Notes under the pieces: generated by a model
Database searches by the model: none
What the model saw: the letters and a program-made list of their open reading frames with translations, nothing else
What the model was told of the DNA's origin: nothing
Assembly (NCBI GenBank): GCA_028284605.1
Contig: JANQRL010000048.1
Location: 1-64,000 of the forward strand
From: Paracoccaceae bacterium
GTDB lineage: Bacteria > Pseudomonadota > Alphaproteobacteria > Rhodobacterales > Rhodobacteraceae
Length of the DNA stretch: 64,000 nt
Reading direction: 5' to 3'
In this document: positions 60,409-64,000 of the stretch, one piece after another
Layout of the letters: the number at the start of each line of letters is the position of its first letter
Numbering within the stretch: position 1 is the stretch's first letter
Position numbers and translations under genes: made by a program

Positions 60409-61700
60409 GCCGCGCCGATCCCGGCCATGGTCGCCAGTTCCAGCGCCCCGGCCAGAGTGCCGCCGGCGTTCCTCTCCAGATGCAACTCCCGCAGGCCGAG
60501 CCGGTCGAGTGCCACGGGGATGCAGCGATTGTCCGCGAAGGGCCCTTCGATGATCATCGGGCCGGTGCCGCCGGTCAGGTCCCGCGCGACCATCAGCATC
60601 CGGGCGAGGTAGCAGGCGGCGGCAGTCCTGCGTGTCACCGGATCGAGGGTCGCGGGATCGACGTTCCAGCCGCCCCGGCCCTCGGGGAAAGGGCCGACCC
60701 CGGGGACGAGGCCGGGGCGGATCAGGTCCGGGCCGGCCAGGACCTCGTCGACCAGCGCGGGGTCGGAATGCGCGCCCTCGGTGCCTTCGGTCAGCAGCGA
60801 GAATTCGCGCCCGCCCATGAACCGGGCGCTCGGAACCGGGCGGCCATGGACATCGACATTGGCGAGGCAATCGCGCTCGGGGTCGAGCGCGTCGAGCCGC
60901 CCGCCGATGGCCATGGTCACCGCCCAGGTGCCGGTCGAGGCCAGGGTGAACGGCGCCTGCCGGGATTGCAGATGCGGCAGGAGCGAGGCGTTGCTGTCGT
61001 GGATGCCGCAGAGGACCGGACAATCCGGCGAAACGCGCGCTCTGGCGGCAAGGTCGGGGCGGAGCGGGCCGATCACGTCCCACGCCTTGCGCAGCGGCGG
61101 CAGCCGGTCGGCGATCCCCATGGCCTCTGCCAATGAGGAAAACGCCCCGCGGGCCGGAGCCCAGAGGTCGCTATGGGAGCCGAAGGACGTGACCTCGCTC
61201 GCCGCGATACCGGTCAGGGCGAAGGACCAGAACTGCGGATAGGCGAGCACATGGTGCACGGCGGCGAACCGGTCCGGCCAGTGCCGCGACAGCCAGTAGA
61301 TCTGGCGGGCGAAGTTCATGCCGCAGGGCAGGGCGGGCGAGAAGGTCTCGGAGAAATCGGGGCGCAGGCGCGCGTAGTCTTCGCCCGTGGCATCGGGATC
61401 GGCGGCCTCGTAATCCATGACCGGGAAGACGAGGCCATCATCATCGGCCAGCGCCACCGTCGCCCCGTGCGCCACCGGCACGATAGCTGCGATCTCAAGC
61501 TCGGCGGGGCGATCCGTCAGGGAGGTCAGCAGCCAGTCCAGGATCGCATCGGTATGGAAATGCGGGAAGGGCGGTCCCGGCTCGACCCGGTTCGGGCGGG
61601 TGTTCTGGTGGAGGACCCGTCCGGTCCCGGCATCGGCGGCGATCAGCTTCACCGTCGTCTTGCCGATATCGAGAACGGCGATGGCCGCGCGGGTAGTCAT
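60405..61700 (-). CDS. FGGY-family carbohydrate kinase (rhamnulokinase/RhaK-like)
   Basis: A 431-aa kinase of the Hsp70/actin ATPase fold: AVLDIGKTTVKLIAAD (phosphate 1), CGIHDSNASLLPHL, LASTGTWAVTMAIG (phosphate 2) and the adenosine region MIIEGPFADNRC. It probably phosphorylates L-rhamnulose or a related deoxyketose; in rhizobial rha operons the kinase also affects transport. Start ATG 61700 overlaps the mutarotase stop by 4 bp. Confidence 0.88.
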   Translation of the reverse strand: MTTRAAIAVLDIGKTTVKLIAADAGTGRVLHQNTRPNRVEPGPPFPHFHTDAILDWLLTSLTDRPAELEIAAIVPVAHGATVALADDDGLVFPVMDYEAADPDATGEDYARLRPDFSETFSPALPCGMNFARQIYWLSRHWPDRFAAVHHVLAYPQFWSFALTGIAASEVTSFGSHSDLWAPARGAFSSLAEAMGIADRLPPLRKAWDVIGPLRPDLAARARVSPDCPVLCGIHDSNASLLPHLQSRQAPFTLASTGTWAVTMAIGGRLDALDPERDCLANVDVHGRPVPSARFMGGREFSLLTEGTEGAHSDPALVDEVLAGPDLIRPGLVPGVGPFPEGRGGWNVDPATLDPVTRRTAAACYLARMLMVARDLTGGTGPMIIEGPFADNRCIPVALDRLGLRELHLERNAGGTLAGALELATMAGIGAA

Positions 61701-62014
61701 GGCAGATGGAACATCTCGACAAGCGGCTCCTGCACCGGCCGGCCATCGGGTTCGGTCTCCATGATGTCGCGCATGTGGTCCCACCAGCGGCGCATGAGCG
61801 GCTCCTCTGGCAGGGCGTCGAGCCGCGCGGGATCGTCGGCTTCGAGGATCGCGAAGAGCTGGTTCGTGCCCTCGTGCAGATGGATGGAGTAGTTGGCGAT
61901 GCCGTAGGTCTTGAGCAGGTCCAACAGCTCCGGCCAGGCGGCGTCATGGCGGCGGCGGTACTCCTCAGCGGCGCCGGGGTTGAGCTTCATCACGAACGCA
62001 ACGCGGGCCGGCAT
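61697..62014 (-). CDS. rhaM: L-rhamnose mutarotase
   Basis: A 105-aa protein matching RhaM/RhaU in length and motifs: RVAFVMKLNPGAAEEYRRRH, HDAAWPELLDLLK, NYSIHLHEGTNQLFAILEAD and the C-terminal WWDHMRDIMETEPDGRPVQE. The His, Tyr and Trp residues of the sugar pocket are kept. It converts the alpha and beta anomers of L-rhamnose. This gene is the best evidence that the operon handles rhamnose or a similar 6-deoxyhexose. Confidence 0.94.
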   Translation of the reverse strand: MPARVAFVMKLNPGAAEEYRRRHDAAWPELLDLLKTYGIANYSIHLHEGTNQLFAILEADDPARLDALPEEPLMRRWWDHMRDIMETEPDGRPVQEPLVEMFHLP

Positions 62015-62016
62015 CG

Positions 62017-63012
62017 TCACCTCCGGACCATCGCCAGGATACGCGGCAGGGCGATGACGAAGATCAGCACCGAGCCGATGGCCACCGACATGACCACGCC
62101 GGGCACGTTCAGCAGGCCGAGCCCGAAGGTGATCAGCCCCATCACGAAGGCCGCGATCACCACCCCCGGGATCGATCCCGAGCCGCCGAGGATGCTGACC
62201 CCGCCGAGCACCACCATCGTCACGATCTCCAGCTCCCACCCGAAGGCGATGGTCGGCCGGGTCGAGCCGAGGCGGCTCGTCAGCATGACCGAGGCAACCC
62301 CCGCCATCAGCCCCGACAGGCAGAACAGCAGGAACTTGACCCGTTCCACCCGGATCCCTGCGAACCGCGCCGCGAGGGTGTTGTTGCCGATGGCGTAGAT
62401 CGAGCGACCGAAGGGGGTCTTGTGCAGCAGGATGGCGAAGAGCACCGCCAGCACCAGGAATGAGGCCAGTTCGAAACTGATCACCCACCAGACATAGGAC
62501 TGGCCGAAGATCGCGAACTCCGGCGGGTAGTTCTTGAAGACGCCGTCGCCAAGGACGATGTAGCCGATCCCGCGATAGAGGCTGAGCGTTCCGATGGTCA
62601 CGACGATGGAGGGCAGCGCGAAGGCGGTCACGATGACCCCGTTCACCGCCCCCGCCAGTACGCCCACCGCCAGGCCGGTGGCGACGATCACCGGCAGCGG
62701 TCCGCCGATCTCGGCCACGGCCCCCATCGCGATGGAGGCGAGCGCGACGATGGAGGCGACGGAGAGGTCGATCTCGCCCGAGATGACCAAAAGCGCGACG
62801 GCCAGCGCGATGATCGCCTTTTCGGTGAAGTTGAAGGTCGCGTCCGACAGCGTCCACGGGTTCAGGAAGTAGGGCGTGGCCAGCGCGTTGAAGATGAAGA
62901 GCGCGACGCCGACGAAGAGCAGCAGCGTCTCCCAGCGCAGCAGCGCCCCGGCCAGCCGGCCGCGGTCGCGGAACGGCAGGTCGGCCGGCGGATCGGCGCG
63001 CTCTTCGGTCAT
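62017..63012 (-). CDS. Rhamnose ABC transporter permease (RhaQ-like)
   Basis: A 331-aa permease of the RbsC/XylH type with about ten helices: ALLVISGEIDLSVASIVALAS is the conserved EIDLS segment, TIGTLSLYRGIGYIVLG and RVERVKFLLFCLSGLMAGVA follow, with VLGGVSILGGSGSIPGVVI near the C-terminus. It overlaps the first permease by 4 bp and ends 2 nt before the mutarotase start, matching the rhaP-rhaQ-rhaU order of rhizobia. Confidence 0.92.
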   Translation of the reverse strand: MTEERADPPADLPFRDRGRLAGALLRWETLLLFVGVALFIFNALATPYFLNPWTLSDATFNFTEKAIIALAVALLVISGEIDLSVASIVALASIAMGAVAEIGGPLPVIVATGLAVGVLAGAVNGVIVTAFALPSIVVTIGTLSLYRGIGYIVLGDGVFKNYPPEFAIFGQSYVWWVISFELASFLVLAVLFAILLHKTPFGRSIYAIGNNTLAARFAGIRVERVKFLLFCLSGLMAGVASVMLTSRLGSTRPTIAFGWELEIVTMVVLGGVSILGGSGSIPGVVIAAFVMGLITFGLGLLNVPGVVMSVAIGSVLIFVIALPRILAMVRR

Positions 63013-63995
63013 GGGGCGGCCTCGCGCTGCGTCGGCAGGATCTGGCGACCGCGCGAGCGGGCGCTGCGGGCGTTGATCACCACGGCGAGGATGATGACGA
63101 AGCCCGAAAGCGCCAACTGCCAGAACGGCGAGATGCCGATCACCGGCAGGGCGTTCTTGACCACACCGAGGAAGAGCGCCCCGAGCAGCGCCCCGGTGAC
63201 CGTGCCGATACCGCCCATGATGCTGATGCCGCCGATCACGCAGGCGGCCACCACGTCGAACTCGAAGCCGCGGGCGATCTCGACATAGGCGACCGCGTAA
63301 CGCGCCACCCAGAGATAGCCCGCGAGCCCCGCCAGCGCCCCGGAGATGCAGAAGGCGACGAACTGGGTGCGGCCGACATTGAGCCCGGCATAGACGGCTG
63401 CCGTCGGATTGCCGCCCACCGTGTAGAAGGCGCGGCCGATGGCGGTCCGGCGCAGGATGAAGGCCACGATCGCCACCACCGCGACCCCGACCCAGAGCAG
63501 GACCGGAACGCCGAACACCTCCTGCCGGATCGCGCCCAGAAAGGCCGGGCTCATCTCATGGGCATTGACCCAGGCGCCGCCGGAGACGACGTAGATCATG
63601 CCCCGGTAGATCGCGAGCGTCCCGAGCGTCACCACGATGGCGGGCAGTCCGAGAAGCCAGACCAGCGCGCCGTTGAACGCGCCCAGCATCAGCCCGAAGA
63701 GCGATGCGAGCAGCGCCAGAACCGGCACCGGAATATCGGGCTGCGCGGTGTTGAGCATCCCGATCAGCATGCCGGTCAGCGCGAGGTTCGACGCCACGGA
63801 AAGGTCGATGCAGCGGGTCAGGATCACGCAGAGCTGCCCCATCACCAGGATGATCAGCACCGAACTGTCGGCGGCGATGGCGATTAGGTTGCCGGGGGCG
63901 ATGAACTGCGGAAACCGCGTCGCGATCAGCAGGCACATCGCCACGATGATCAGCGCCAGCATCAGGTCCCGCGAGGCAACTATCCGGGCCAGCAC
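63009..63995 (-). CDS. Rhamnose ABC transporter permease (RhaP-like), possibly partial at the window edge
   Basis: A 328-aa RbsC-type permease: VILTRCIDLSVASNLALTG, VTLGTLAIYRGMIYVVSGG, NVGRTQFVAFCISGALAGLA, and CVIGGISIMGGIGTVTGALL. The listed start is a GTG at 63995; the frame is open to the edge of the window, so the real start may lie outside. The binding protein and ATPase expected for the transporter (rhaS, rhaT) are also beyond the edge. Confidence 0.9.
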   Translation of the reverse strand: MLARIVASRDLMLALIIVAMCLLIATRFPQFIAPGNLIAIAADSSVLIILVMGQLCVILTRCIDLSVASNLALTGMLIGMLNTAQPDIPVPVLALLASLFGLMLGAFNGALVWLLGLPAIVVTLGTLAIYRGMIYVVSGGAWVNAHEMSPAFLGAIRQEVFGVPVLLWVGVAVVAIVAFILRRTAIGRAFYTVGGNPTAAVYAGLNVGRTQFVAFCISGALAGLAGYLWVARYAVAYVEIARGFEFDVVAACVIGGISIMGGIGTVTGALLGALFLGVVKNALPVIGISPFWQLALSGFVIILAVVINARSARSRGRQILPTQREAAP

Positions 63996-64000
63996 GTCAG

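Overview
The window is high-GC, densely coded DNA with short Shine-Dalgarno-led genes, many 4-bp stop/start overlaps, several tripartite tricarboxylate transporters (TTT, TctABC) and a rhizobium-type rhamnose operon. This points to an alphaproteobacterium, most likely Rhodobacterales. That placement is inferred from gene content and style; no rRNA is present.

Region by region. (1) 1-8973 is mostly housekeeping: a divergent SDR/TetR pair with two palindromic operators, a penicillin-binding D,D-carboxypeptidase with a SPOR domain, a HAD hydrolase, ClpS, an RsmC-like methyltransferase, a second SDR that lacks the catalytic lysine, an ArsR-type repressor with a PF03773-type permease, and NhaA. 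(2) 9000-12422 holds capsule-type export genes (KpsT-like ATPase, KpsE-like polymerase/export protein) and kdsA, followed by a BON-MscS channel and tRNA-Gln(TTG). (3) 14846-19158 is a Mn/Zn-type ABC importer and a VIT1/CCC1 transporter. (4) 19317-24877 has an MBL-fold hydrolase, an XRE-cupin regulator, a FAD oxidoreductase and the first TctCBA set. (5) 25095-30705 is a complete type II-C CRISPR-Cas locus: tracrRNA region, cas9 (1111 aa), cas1, cas2 and an array of 8 identical 36-nt repeats with 7 spacers. (6) 30980-37338 is a TctDE two-component system with an extra periplasmic binding protein, divergent from the second TctCBA set. (7) 37582-50393 is a ten-gene minus-strand operon: LacI regulator, sugar ABC transporter, two ADP-ribosylglycohydrolase-family proteins, a CaiB/BaiF CoA-transferase, a CitE-like lyase and a barrel/FGE-sulfatase fusion. 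(8) 50988-57740 is a GntR/FCD regulator, MmgE/PrpD protein, the third TctCBA set and an AbrB-family membrane protein. The regulator and the MmgE/tctC divergent promoter share one 12-bp operator motif. (9) 58106-63995 is a rhamnose catabolic and transport operon (RhaP, RhaQ, RhaM, kinase) extended by a phosphotransferase and an enolase paralog with altered active-site residues.

The most unusual structure is the tracrRNA locus upstream of cas9. Three sequences derived from the CRISPR repeat lie within about 105 bp. Two are degenerate repeats in the same orientation as the array. The third is inverted and acts as the anti-repeat; it is followed on the minus strand by a bulged hairpin and a rho-independent terminator. 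The full-length degenerate repeat ends in a -10-like TAAACT placed so that transcription would begin at the anti-repeat, so a decayed repeat appears to serve as the tracrRNA promoter. A longer transcript would fuse a repeat to the anti-repeat, as in a natural single guide RNA.

Most of the window is organised around uptake and oxidation of organic acids and sugars, each transporter carrying its own local regulator: XRE-cupin, TctDE, LacI, GntR.
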